From Centrapalus pauciflorus (Eukaryota; Streptophyta; Magnoliopsida; Asterales; Asteraceae), in assembly GCA_020465985.1 (NCBI GenBank), contig JAANYP010007127.1, positions 248,001-312,000 of the forward strand: a stretch of DNA of 64,000 nucleotides. Direction: 5' to 3'. The notes beneath the pieces were generated by a model that saw only the letters and a program-made list of their open reading frames with translations, had not been told where the DNA came from and made no database searches. A program made the position numbers and the translations under genes. Of this stretch, positions 31,044 through 42,100 are shown one piece after another. The stretch's first letter is position 1. The number at the start of each line of letters is the position of its first letter.

Positions 31044-33305
31044 GAGCCATTGTATTTGGTGGTACTTGGGAAGCCGTTACGACATTGGAGTGGATTACTG
31101 TCACAGAACGAATCTCGCGAATCAGCAAATATGCTGAAAAGGATAAAGTTCGATATGTCACTGCATGTTTACAAAGGATGTCATGATGTGGTGGGATGCT
31201 ATGGTGAATGTAGTAATGATAGAGGCCGTATTGAACATGTCTTGGACTGAATTCAAGGAAGTATTCACTCAATAATACTGTCCTGTTCATGAGAAACGTC
31301 GTCTTAAGGCGAAATTCTTAGGGTTGACTCAGGGTACAAAGACAGTTTCCTAATATGCTGTGAAGTTCGCTCGACTGAGTCTGTTTGCATCACCCCATCA
31401 GATTGACACGGAGGACAAAAAAATGCATTGATTTGAGGCTGGGTTGGATAATTAGCGGTCTTCGGTATACTACTTTTACTGGGAAGTTGGAGGATGTTCG
31501 CAATGTGGAGCAGATTTTGGTACTCTGAGGGTATGTTATGGGATCAGCTGCTGCGGGTCCAACTCAACCATCTCCATCAAAGAGATAGTGGGATTCTAGT
31601 TATTTTGGATCATCGCGATCATTACAACACACGTCTTAACAACCATCAACTTCACCAAGAAGGGAAGGGCCTTCTCATGCAATACTGAACAATGGGACTG
31701 TCGTCGATGCCGAAAGACTTACTTTGGGGAATGCAGATGCCAGGATATTTACTACTACTGATGCAGGCAGAAGGGGCATCATGGGGATAACCATCCCCGA
31801 TAAGCTGAAAATTGCTACAACTGGGGAAAATTTGCCATCTTGCACGGGATTGTCGTAAGCCACCGCGATCCCACTCAACCCAACAATCAACCGCAAGGCC
31901 TTCTGGAGCTTCTACTACTCGAAGAGTATAGACCTCGAGGGGACCAACTAAGGTTTTCAAAATTACTGTCGCGGAAGCAAAAGATGACCCTGAGGTGGTC
32001 ACGAGCACGTTTTTAGTAGATCAAACCCCACATGCATTTTATTTGATTCTGGAGAGAATCACTCGTTTGTCTTTGCTACATTTGCACGACAACTTAACTT
32101 GCCTACATCCTATCTCCAATTTGTGCTCGATGTTGAAACTTCTAGCAACATGTTAGTTAAGGATGATAAGGTGTATAGAAATTGCACATTACTCATAGAG
32201 GACGTATTTGATTCCAATGGAATTTGGAATATTAGATGTTATTGTGGGAATGGACTAGCTTGTCCAGAATGAAGCTCAGATAGTTTGCAAGAAAAGGATG
32301 ATTAAGATCACTACAACGGAGGGTCGTGATATGTATTTATGGGTATAGGCAAAAAGGCGATTTATGCCTCATTTTTATTGCTAAAGGCCAGAAGCACGTC
32401 GCTAAGGGTTATTTTAGCTTATCTAGCCTACGTTATTGATGAAAAGGTTGAAATTAATTTTTTCGGAGGATATCTCGGGATAAGTACCGTTCCTGTTGTA
32501 TCTAAAATTTTGAACGTCTTTCCGGAGGATATCTCGAGATTGCCACCAGATCATCAGGTGGAATTCCATGTCGACCTCATTCCTAGAGCTACTCCGATAG
32601 GAAAGGCTCCATATCGTCTAGCTTCTGTAGAGATGTAGGAAATGATGAAACAATTACAGGATCTCCTTGACAAGGATTTCATACGTCCAAGTTCATCTCC
32701 TTGGGGGACTCCTGTACTCTTTATTAAGAAAAAGGATGGTACCTTTCATATGTGCATTGATTATCGCAAACTCAACAAAGTGACCATCAGGAGTAAATAT
32801 CATCTGCCACGAATTGATGATCTCTTCGACCGGTTACAAGGTGCAAGTTATTTCTCGAAGATTCATCTCCGATCGAGGTATCATCAACCTAAAGTACACG
32901 AGGACGATATTCCTAAATCGGCTTTCAGAACTCAGTATGGACATTACGAGTTTCTAGTGATGTTGTTCGGTCTTACTAATGTGCCGACTGCTTTCATGGA
33001 TATCATGCATAGAGTTTGCCAGTTGATGCTTGACAAATCTGTTATCGTCTTCACTGATGATATTCTTATTTATTCAAAGACCGAGGAAGAATATTCTGTG
33101 CATCTAAGAAGTTGTTAGAGTTGCTGCAAAAAGAGCGAATTTATGCCAAATTCTCTAAATTTGAATTCTGGCTGAGGCAAGTACGTCTCAACATTTGATA
33201 CAAATTCATTCATTCCTTAGTAACTCTTAAAAACTCAATTGTAAAATCTTATTGACATTGAAACTTGTTAAACAATTTAGATCCAATTCTTGGGGCATGT
33301 GATAT
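31044..33305 (+). pseudogene. Gypsy fragment G: gag, protease, RT (truncated, decayed)
   Basis: Plus-strand relative of element E. Gag blocks resembling VTTLEWITVTER (31070) and QGTKTV (31330); a protease region near 32040 (FDSGENHSFV) and 32200-32260; RT from 32530 (FPEDISRLPPDHQVEF), [39 protein letters not shown] and [11 protein letters not shown] at 33050. A stop at 32636 and many frame changes interrupt it. RT is entered by a 100-bp intron (33181-33280) and the element ends just after the FLGHV block at 33305; RNase H and integrase are absent. The left end abuts a copia LTR. Confidence 0.85.
33181..33280 (+). other. Intron in Gypsy RT (copy G)
   Basis: Begins GTACGTCTCAACATTTG and ends AACAATTTAG, inserted between the EFWLRQ and FLGHV blocks of RT, exactly where element E has its 90-bp interval. 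It is AT-rich, 100 bp, with a plausible branch region before the acceptor. Confidence 0.75.
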
Positions 33306-35250
33306 CTAGTGCTAACATTTCTGTTGATCCAACAAAGTATTATTGAAGCCTGTTCTGTCCCTCTACCCTCCACATTAGCCTCTCTGATTACCTTAGTGGT
33401 ATCTCTGTCAAAATTATTGGCATTTGGCTTTGAAGACGTGCAGGAGTCCATAAATCTCACTCTTGCACAACTTAAAAGTATTATGTTCAATGATGCTGAC
33501 AAAGCTGCAATTTCCATTCTTTCTACAACCACTACATCTCAGTCATCCTCTCTAGAAAAGTGCCTTACCCAGTTAGCTGAGGTGAAAGATAGCTTGGCTT
33601 TCTTAGTGCATAGCCTGATTGGTCCAACACTTGTTATCAAGCATACTGCAGCCAAGCCCACTTGATCTGTTTCTTTGGGCATCACTGATGTTGAAAGCTT
33701 TGTAACATCTCCTTCAAAGGGAGAGAAGAAGTCTGCCTCAAAGGGAAAGATGAAAAAAATTCTTCATTTAAGTCTTAGGGGGAGAAATCTTTATCTCCTT
33801 CCAAGGAGAAATCAACATAAATTGGATAAGCAATAAGCCAACTAACAGATGATGTTACTACAGGTACATCTCATGATTCCAGGACTACTGAGCCTATTCA
33901 TACTAAGTCTCCAAGCGCTGCACCATCTAAGTGGGAGGAACTTATGACTGAGGCCCAACCCACCAAAAGAAGAAAATTAGTCTTGGAATAATCAGAAGAT
34001 AAGGAGAATGAGATTGCTCAATCCACATCAGCTGAAGGGAAAAAAAGGCAAAGCTGTTACTGATGTGAATGTTTAAAGGGAGCTTCAACTTAAATATGAT
34101 AAAGCCCAAACAAAGGAAATGAAAATTCCACTAGAAACATACTATGAGTTGAAACAAGAGCAAGTTGAGCTCCTGGAAAGAGCAAGAGAGGAAGCAGCCT
34201 TTGTGAAAGCTGCTCAGGATTTGGCTGCCAAAGAGTCAAAGAAAGTAAAATAACCATCTTTCATAGTGCAAAGGAAGTTAGAAAAAGCTTTAAAAGAAAC
34301 TGACAGTGGGAAGAAGAGAACAATAAAAGAGAAGGAAACAAAGGTCTCTGTGACCAAAGACAAGTCAGTGTCCACCACCCCTTCATCAATCAGAACCCAG
34401 TTCCACTTTAAGAACCTAGCCAAAAAGAAATTTTATGATGTTGCTGAAAGAAGGCTAGCCAGGGAAACCATTGTCAAAGGTGTTCTCGCCTCAATGAAGA
34501 ATCATCCTTGGAAGCTACAAATCACAAGATTCGGTGCTGATGTAGCCAAGATGGGATGCAGAGATTGGGTTGAGCTTGCAGTTCTTCTAAGTAATTCAAA
34601 GTCTGATACTGCTAAAACTGTTAATGCATTTGTAAGAAAGCTAATGGAAAAAGTCAAGGGGTTGGTTCTTATACTTGAAGAAATGAAAAAAGGCATTTCC
34701 AGAATGGAGCCCAAAATCAAACCAAGAAGACATAAGAAGGATACAGAACTTGCGGAGATAGTTATGCTCATAGAGCAAGGGTTCTATGCCACAGAGATAA
34801 AGGGTATGATCAGAGTCTACCTAAAGGTGTAGAACCAGCTGAAGGGAAGTCCATTGAAGAACCTGAAGTTGGAGTACTCTTTGTGGATCCTCTTTCTAAG
34901 AAGATGTGCTTCTAGAGAGCTTCAGATCTTCACAAAGCTGGAGTCAAACAACTTCTTGCCTTTAGATGCATGACTGCATACATAAAACACTTTAGATAGA
35001 GAGTAGCCATCCAAAACCAGTTAGCAGCCTGCAATGCTAGAGGTGAACTTGACAGGAGCTTTTCTACCGTAAACAAGAAGTTGAAACTTTTGAAGCCAAT
35101 AAGGAAATGCTAGTTTGTCAGGAACAAGAAAAACTTATCCAAGTTGCTCCTTAACTGGAGGATGAGAAGGAAAAACAAAAGGGTTCATTTATAGTTGATG
35201 TGTTGATGAAGAATGGAAGCTTATCATTAGTTGGTCAGGCTTACCATTAA
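33306..35250 (+). pseudogene. ORF3 remnant, second copy (H2)
   Basis: Plus-strand third ORF of a copia element: FEDVQESINLTLAQLKSIMFNDADKAAISIL (33430-33530), SLEKCLTQLAEVKDSLAFLVHSL, then an open stretch of 188 codons (34266-34832) with LEKALKETDSGKKRT, FYDVAERRLARETIVKG and a basic C-terminus (KPRRHKK). It compares in layout with the C-terminal part of B's ORF3. Downstream (34833-35250) it is acidic and interrupted. The N-terminal QFW/MYPRF domain is missing; in its place is Gypsy RT. Confidence 0.65.
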
Positions 35251-35472
35251 CTACTCCCAACAAAAACAGTCCATTAGTTCTACTTGTAATTTTTGTTGTA
35301 ATGTACGTCAGTTGTACTTTTCTTTCTTTAAACATCAGTTATTTCAAGGCAGTTTTCATTGTATATAAGTTGATCATTTACTTTACTTCAACATTGTAAT
35401 TTCTTTTTGCATTTGTAATGTAAAAATATATAGTGAAAGCTGATGTGGTCAGCCTTCGACTGAATATTGCAA

Positions 35473-35484
35473 ATAGGGGAAGAT
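35473..35484 (+). promoter_or_regulatory. Polypurine tract, element H
   Basis: ATAGGGGAAGAT directly before TGTTAGGCAC, the start of an LTR. A second AGGGGGAG tract lies at about 35528, inside the LTR. Confidence 0.7.
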
Positions 35485-36574
35485 TGTTAGGCACAAAAAG
35501 GCCTCAATCAAACGTGCTCAATATCATAGGGGGAGACTTTTAATCAAACTTGTTTGATACACTTAAGGGTAGATTTTAAAGGCTTTTTAATGCCTCATCA
35601 AACCTGATAAATGATTTGCAAAATCAGCCCAAGTGTGTGTCACTATACATTAATTGTAACTTGGCAGATTGTCAGAAGGGTCCATATATGTTGGACAGGT
35701 TTGGCAGATTATGTCTAAGCAGTCCATGTCTATTGGATAGTTTAAACACGGTTAAGTGTTCTATTCTTTGTGAACAGTACATGCTCTTTGTAAGCAGGTC
35801 TAACACTTCGTGGAATATGTTTCCATATCTTCATACATATTTTTGAACATTGAGATCAACTTTTGATTCAAGACAACGTGGAAAATCAAAGATGATGTTT
35901 GTCTGCCAACGTTGTTCTGATATATGAAGACAAAAAGGATATCTGAAATGGGTGACGGATCATTTCTTATACCAAAATGGCTTTACAAGGAAGAATAAAG
36001 GTCACTAGTTGACATTTCTCTTTGGGGTAAAGCTAAGGACAACAGAGACAAAAAGGAAAAGACAAAGAATCTATAGTAAGAAGACAAAACTACGTTTGTC
36101 AGATTTGTCATGGTGCAGAAAAGCAAATTTGTCCCATTATAAGACATTCCCACTTTCTCTACAACCAATGAAGAAGCTTCACTGGGATCCTCTAAATGCA
36201 TATAAAAGAGAAACTTCCAAGGAGAGAGAATAATAGAAAGATATACACAAACAGAGAACGTCAGTGCAAAAAGAAACTGTGCTTTGCATGCATGCACATT
36301 CAGTTCAACTTGAGTGAAAAGGGAAAGTGTGTCTAAGCTGATCAATTTCGTAAAGCTGGTCAGTTTGTGTCTTGTAAACAATGAGTGTGTAAACAGTGAG
36401 TGAACCTTAGTGAGTCATATCAATGTAACTAGTTTGAGTGTGTCCTAGACTAGTTAAAAACTTGTTGTTCATACTGTCATCTCTGTTTGGATCTTTCCGC
36501 AATCCAAACTTGTTTGTAATCTTAACAATATTTGATATATACTTACAAACATTGAGAAAAATATGTATTATAAA
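35485..36574 (+). repeat. Element H, 3' LTR (at least 1090 bp, cut by element D)
   Basis: Starts TGTTAGGCAC after a polypurine tract. A TATA box (CATATAAAAGAG) lies at about 36199-36210, followed by AT-rich sequence and TTTCCGCAATCC (36496-36507), a common feature near LTR ends. Its 3' boundary is not seen because element D begins at 36575. Spurious short frames here are not genes. Confidence 0.65.
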
Positions 36575-37135
36575 TGTTAGCACGTCCTGTTTGATGATAG
36601 CAGTCTAAGTATAGATATCATTTTGTGTAAACCAATTTACTTGATATTGAATATTAACAAGTGTTTGATATATGTTTGATTATATATGTTTGATATTAAT
36701 TGTTTGTATGTTTGAACTTAGGGTAATGTATTCCAATAAGTTCAAACATACAGTTCAAACATAAGTTTGAAGTCAGATTCGAATTTGTCTAGGAGGACAA
36801 GTTCGAATAGGCCTTGGGCGAAGTTCATATTTGTCCTAGTCAAAGTCGAACCAGTCAGTATAATTAAGGGTTAATTCGATTAATTATCAGACTTTTTGCA
36901 GACACTTTTGCAGATTTCAGAGAGTTTAAGGAAAAGGGCGATCTCGAACTTGCTAGCATTTTGAGAGTTTCGTGTGGAGAGAATCACAGTGTTGGGACGA
37001 TAAGTTGCTCGTCTATCACCGTGCTAGTCTCCGTGTTTCGGTGTGCGTGGTCTTACCGTCAAGCCACTAACGAGGATTCCGCACTCATTGGAAGGTGTCG
37101 CGTCAAGATAAGATCCGTAGTCAGCAGACCTTACA
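36575..37135 (+). repeat. Element D, 5' LTR (561 bp)
   Basis: TGTTAGCACG to AGACCTTACA, followed by the primer binding site. It contains TTCGAA words (36775-36850) and a TATA-poor AT-rich left half repeating TGTTTGATAT. The right end is related to A's and C's LTR ends. Confidence 0.92.
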
Positions 37136-37150
37136 AGTGGTATCAGAGCC
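37136..37150 (+). promoter_or_regulatory. Primer binding site, element D
   Basis: AGTGGTATCAGAGCC right after the LTR end; complementary to initiator tRNA-Met. Confidence 0.93.
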
Positions 37151-37217
37151 ATTGGGTGTTCTTAGTGTTCTTCGTGTTCATAAACAACATCTGTGGTTTC
37201 TTGACGTTTTGGACGGG

Positions 37218-37222
37218 AAAAA
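37218..37222. repeat. Target site duplication of element E (AAAAA), left
   Basis: AAAAA precedes E's LTR start TGTGACGCCC (37223). The same five bases follow the other LTR end at 45966-45970. The host sequence joins as D leader across the insertion. Confidence 0.8.
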
Positions 37223-39148
37223 TGTGACGCCCTCTTGAATTAATGATATAATTGAAATCTCCAGGATCGACTAACAACCCAATGAGTATCATAATAATTG
37301 AAATTGAGTACTTAAATCAGAGTTAAGCAAATCCACACTAAAGCAATGAAAGTAAATGTCTACAGTGTTTAAGTCTAGCTATTACATCTTCATAATTGTT
37401 TTAATAGTAACAAATTCCCAGCCCCAAAGCTACATCGTCCATGTACCAATTAGCTTCTAAGGTCACCGAGATAAGAATTTGATTGCTTAAGATGAAGGTC
37501 CCGCTACACTCTTGCCTTTGCCTGTAAACAATGTGAGTCAACAGTAAGCTAAATGCTTAGTGAGATAACAGATTATGCATACAACAAATATTTCTTTACA
37601 AACAATGCTTAACCATGGGCAGTGTAAGCCCCATGTATGTGAAAACGGCAGTGTAAGCCTCAACGTATGTGTAAACCATGCAGTGCAAGCATGGGGTGGC
37701 AGTTCAATATGCTGATCGGGGATGTGCCGAACCTGATGGGATACGAGTGGGATGATCAGTCCCCGACAGTGGCCTGCTGTCAGCCCCAGTCCAGGTCGCA
37801 TCAGATTATGAAGTAATGATCATGCAGTGCAAGCATGATGTAAATAGATGCACTTTCAAATGAACGCAAGCTACATGTGTGTTACATGTCAAGTACGAGT
37901 GTGCATCACAACAACAAATCATTTCATGAGTGCCAAATGAAGTATATGAACAATGTGAACATGCCATTGAATGTATAAACATGAATGTAAAAACAATAAA
38001 TGTTCGAATGATAATCTACAACTCACAGTGATTGGTTTTGTGACTTGATCCTGAATCAATGTGTGTTTTGATAACACCACAATGATCTGTAATGTAAGTG
38101 TAATAGTGAATTTGTGTCAGTAATTGCTTAAAAATTGTATTCTGAAAACTAAATGTAATTGGGTTCTGAATTCGGACCACATCCGAATTCGGATGGTCCG
38201 AATTGTGGTTGGTCCAAATTTGGCTATGTCCGAAATTGTGGGGGTCCGAATTTGGAAGCATCCGAAATTAGGATGGGGATCCGAATTGGAGAAGGATCCG
38301 AAATTGGGATGGACCCGAAATGGGGAGTGTCCGAAATGAGTATGATCCGAAATGGTTTGAACAGGACCCGAATTCGGATGGTCCGAATTCGGTCCACACG
38401 GATCCGAGTTCATACTTAGTAATTTCCAACATTTTTCCAGAAATAATATTTGGGTCATTTTTGCATGTTTTGAGTCTAATATTGCAGCTATAAGCTTATA
38501 TGTACTAAATCAACTTATAATATAACAGTAATGTACCAAAACAACCCATTTTTCGTCCATTTTTCTTCATGTCTTCGAAGAACACACACTAAACACACAC
38601 ATAATTTCAGAAATCACATTTAGACTTTGAATCTGATTCTGAAATTTTGTGTGCTACAACATATATGCTCGATTTACACATTTCAATAACAATATCCAAC
38701 ATGCATTGACATTTGCAACTATAATCTTAGAAATCGGTTCTTCCCAAAACCGAATCAAAAATCACCAAAATTGCAAGTTTTGTGTAACTCTTACCTTAAA
38801 ACGTTTGTTGTATTTCTTATAGTTCCTTACTTGACACTTGATTTCAACTTTTGCAGCTTCAAATTTGATGTTCTTGGGTGTTTTTTTGTTAAAATCCGAG
38901 AGGTAGAGAGAAGAGAGAGTGTTCGGTGAGAGAGAGTAGAGAGATAGTGGGTTTGTTCAAAATGAAAGACTTAGTCACTTTTATTTGTTGCTTTTTACCT
39001 ATTTGCATAATACACCCCTCATCTTTGTATTTTCTTACTTAACTGATAATATGATCAAAATAACTTAAATTGTAATAATAATTCATTAACACAACCATTA
39101 AGTCCAAATAATTGTAAATTACACATAATTGAAAATTGGGATGTTACA
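37223..39148 (-). repeat. Element E, 3' LTR (1926 bp)
   Basis: TGTGACGCCC to GGGATGTTACA on the plus strand (minus TGTAACATCCC...GGGCGTCACA). It is purely noncoding; short frames within it arise from tandem-like words. It holds a repeat region at 38160-38405 and GCAGTGTAAGCC / GCAGTGCAAGC words near 37617-37690. Confidence 0.95.
38160..38405. repeat. TCCGAATTCGGA palindrome array in element E LTR
   Basis: About fifteen irregular copies of words such as TCCGAATTCGGA, GTCCGAAATTG and ATCCGAAATTAGGATGG spaced 12-25 bp apart; CCGAATTCGG is a perfect palindrome and occurs at both ends of the array. The corresponding region of the other LTR is 44966-45232, where an extra 18-bp unit (GAAATTGGTCCTTGGTCC) is present. 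Confidence 0.85.
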
Positions 39149-39185
39149 GCATGGGCTCCACCACGCCTATACTTCGTCCGCGAAG

Positions 39186-42100
39186 TCATGCTGCGCTAAA
39201 CAGACTTGGGTACTTAGTCTTCATATCTTCTTCCGATTCCCAAGTGTGATTAGCTCCCCGATGATGCTTCCACTTGACCAGCACCATCCTGATTTCCTTG
39301 TTGCGGAGTTTCTTGACTTTTGTCTCCAAAATGCACTCCGGTTCATCAACGAACCTTAGCCGTTCGTCAACCTTAATGTCCGAGTGATCAGTCCATGGTT
39401 CCCTCTCGAGCACCAGACTCTTTCTTAAGTATCCTACGTGGAAGACCGGGTGAACTCCTGATAGTTCTTCTGGTAAGTCCAAGTGATAGGACTAATTCCC
39501 AACTCTTTCTAGTATTTTGAAGGGTCCTATGAACCGAGGCGATAGTTTTCCTCGCTTTACAAACCTTGTGACACCTTTCATCGGAGAAACTTTTAAGTAT
39601 ACCCAATCGTCCTTTTGAAACTCTATCGCTTTGTGTCGGCGATCGTGATAGTTCTTTTGCCGATCTTGTGCCGTTTTCATGTACTGTCGAATGAGTTGGA
39701 TCTTTTCGTTCGTTTCTTGCAACAACGCTGGTCCGGCGATAGGAGTTTCTCCTGTTTCCCTCCAACAGGTCGGAGTTCTACATTTTCTGCCATACAAGAA
39801 TTCGAATGGTGCCATCTTGATTGTGGAATGGTAACTATTGTTGTAGGAGAATTCAACCAATGGGAGGTGATCGTCCCAGTTACCACCCAAATCCATGACA
39901 CACGCTCTGAGCATGTCTTCTAGAGTTAGAATTGTTCTTTCGCTCTGACCATCAGATTGAGGTCTGTAAGCTGTACTCATTGCGATACGAGTACCAAGAC
40001 CATTTTGTAGAGCAGCCCAGAAGTTGGAAGTGAATCTACTATCTCGGTCGGAGACAATAGACTTAGGCACACCATGCCTAATGACGATTTCATTAACGTA
40101 GATCTGGGCAAGACGGTCCGTTTCTCGGATTGGAATGAAGTGAACAGATTTTGTTAATCGGTCAACGATGACCCAAATGGCATCATGTTGACGACGTGTT
40201 TTGGGAAGTTTTGTTACGAAATCCATAGTAATATGGTCCCACTTCCATTCTAGGATAGGAAGAGGTTGCATACTACCATGGGGCTGTTGATGTTCTGCTT
40301 TGACCAATCTGCATGTTCTGCACTTCTCTACATATTGGCCAACGTCTCTTTTCAACCCTGGCCACCAGAAGTCGGCCTTCAAGTCGTGGTACATCTTTGT
40401 GTTTCCAGGGTGAATTGAGAACTTAGATTGATGAGCTTCTGCAAGTATTACTTCTCGCATGTTCCCGAACTTAGGGACCCAAACTCTGCCGTAAACACCC
40501 TTCAGTCCGGTTCCATCATCTTGCATTAATGGCAACTGAATTCTGATATTCTCGTCTTTTACATTCTCCTCCTTTAAGGCCTGCAACTGAGCAGTCCTTA
40601 CATCGGCTATGATCGTTGAAGTCAGTATCGTGGAAGTCAAGGCATAGCAGTATGCCTTGCAGTATGCTTTCCTACTTAGGGCATCAGCCACTACGTTGGC
40701 TTTCCCTGGATGGTATAAGATCTCGAAGTCATAGTCTTTAATCAGCTCCATTGACCTTCTTTGCCTCATATTCAAGTCCTTCTGACTGAATATGTACTTC
40801 AAACTCTTGTGGTCGGTGAAGAGCTGACACTTGGTTCCATACAAGTAGTGTCTCCATAACTTGAGAACGAAAGTCACAGCAGTTAGCTCCAGATCATGAG
40901 TAGAGTAATCTTTCTCATGTGGTTTGAGCTGTCTAGACGCATATGCTATGACATTTCCTCTTTGCATTAATACCGCTCCCAAACCCATGCCTGATGCATC
41001 TGTATAGACTACAAAGTCCTCGTTCCCTTCAGGCAGGGCTAATACTAGTGCTTCACTTAACAGATTCTTCAGTTTGCCAAATGCCTCTTGCTGTTCTTCT
41101 TTCCAAAAGAAGGTTGAGTTCTTGCGAGTAAGCTTTGTAAGCGGAACGGCGATTTTTGAGAAGTCTTTGATGAATCGGCGGTAATAACCAGCCAATCCCA
41201 GGAAGCTACGAATCTCTGAGGCGTTGCGAGGTGATTCCCAGTTCTGGAGAGCCTCGATCTTTGCAGGATCAACAGCAATCCCAGCACCAGATATCACGTG
41301 CCCCAAGAATTGGATCTGAATCGAACATTGAGAAAGTACAAGTTAATAACGAGTACATAAGTGAGTATAAGGATCATGGAATTCGTTTCGAATGTCGAGA
41401 CGTACTTGCCTCAACCAGAATTCACATTTCGAGAATTTGGCATAAAGTTGCTCTTTGCGTAGCAACTCTAGTAATTCTCGCAGATGTGCTGCATGATCCT
41501 CTTCGGTCTTTAAATAGATGAGAATGTCATCGATGAACACGATGACCGATTTGTCGAGCATTGGCCGGCAGACTCGATTCATTACATCCATGAAAGCAGC
41601 CGGCGCATTTGTGAGACCAAATGGCATTACCAGAAACTCGTAGTGTCCGTAACGAGTTCTGAAAGCCGTCTTTGGAATATCATCTGGGTGTACTTTGAGT
41701 TGATGATAACCCGATCGAAGATCAATCTTCGAGAAGTAGCTTGCGCCTTGTAACTGGTCGAAGAGATCATCAATCCGGGGCAACGGGTATTTGTTTTTGA
41801 TTGTGACTTTGTTGAGTTCTCGGTAATCGATGCACATACGCAATGTGCCATCTTTCTTCTTGACGAACAGAACAGGAGCGCCCCAAGGAGATGAACTTGG
41901 GCGGATAAAACCTTTGTCAAGTAGCTCCTGTAACTGCTTCATCATTTCCTGCATTTCTGCAGGAGCTAAACGGTACGGAGCCTTTGCTATTGGAGCAGCT
42001 CCGGGAATGAGGTCGATACGGAATTCCACTTGACGATCAGGTGGCAATCCCGAGATATCTTCTGGAAAGACATCTGGAAATTCAGAAACAACGGGAACGG

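Noticed and set aside
35616..36381. Several frames of 70-130 codons
   Set aside because: They lie in the LTR of element H around its TATA box; no homology and no codon-like composition.
37538..37801. 87-codon open frame on the minus strand, repeated at 44336-44599
   Set aside because: It lies wholly in the LTR of element E and appears twice only because there are two LTRs. No start context, no recognisable domain, and its sequence comes from repeated GCAGTGTAAGC words.
38016..38458. Asn/Ser/Pro/Asp-His-rich repeated peptide frames on both strands (also 44814-45274)
   Set aside because: These are translations of the TCCGAATTCGG word array in the LTR; the same array is open on both strands, which is expected for short-period repeats, not for a gene.
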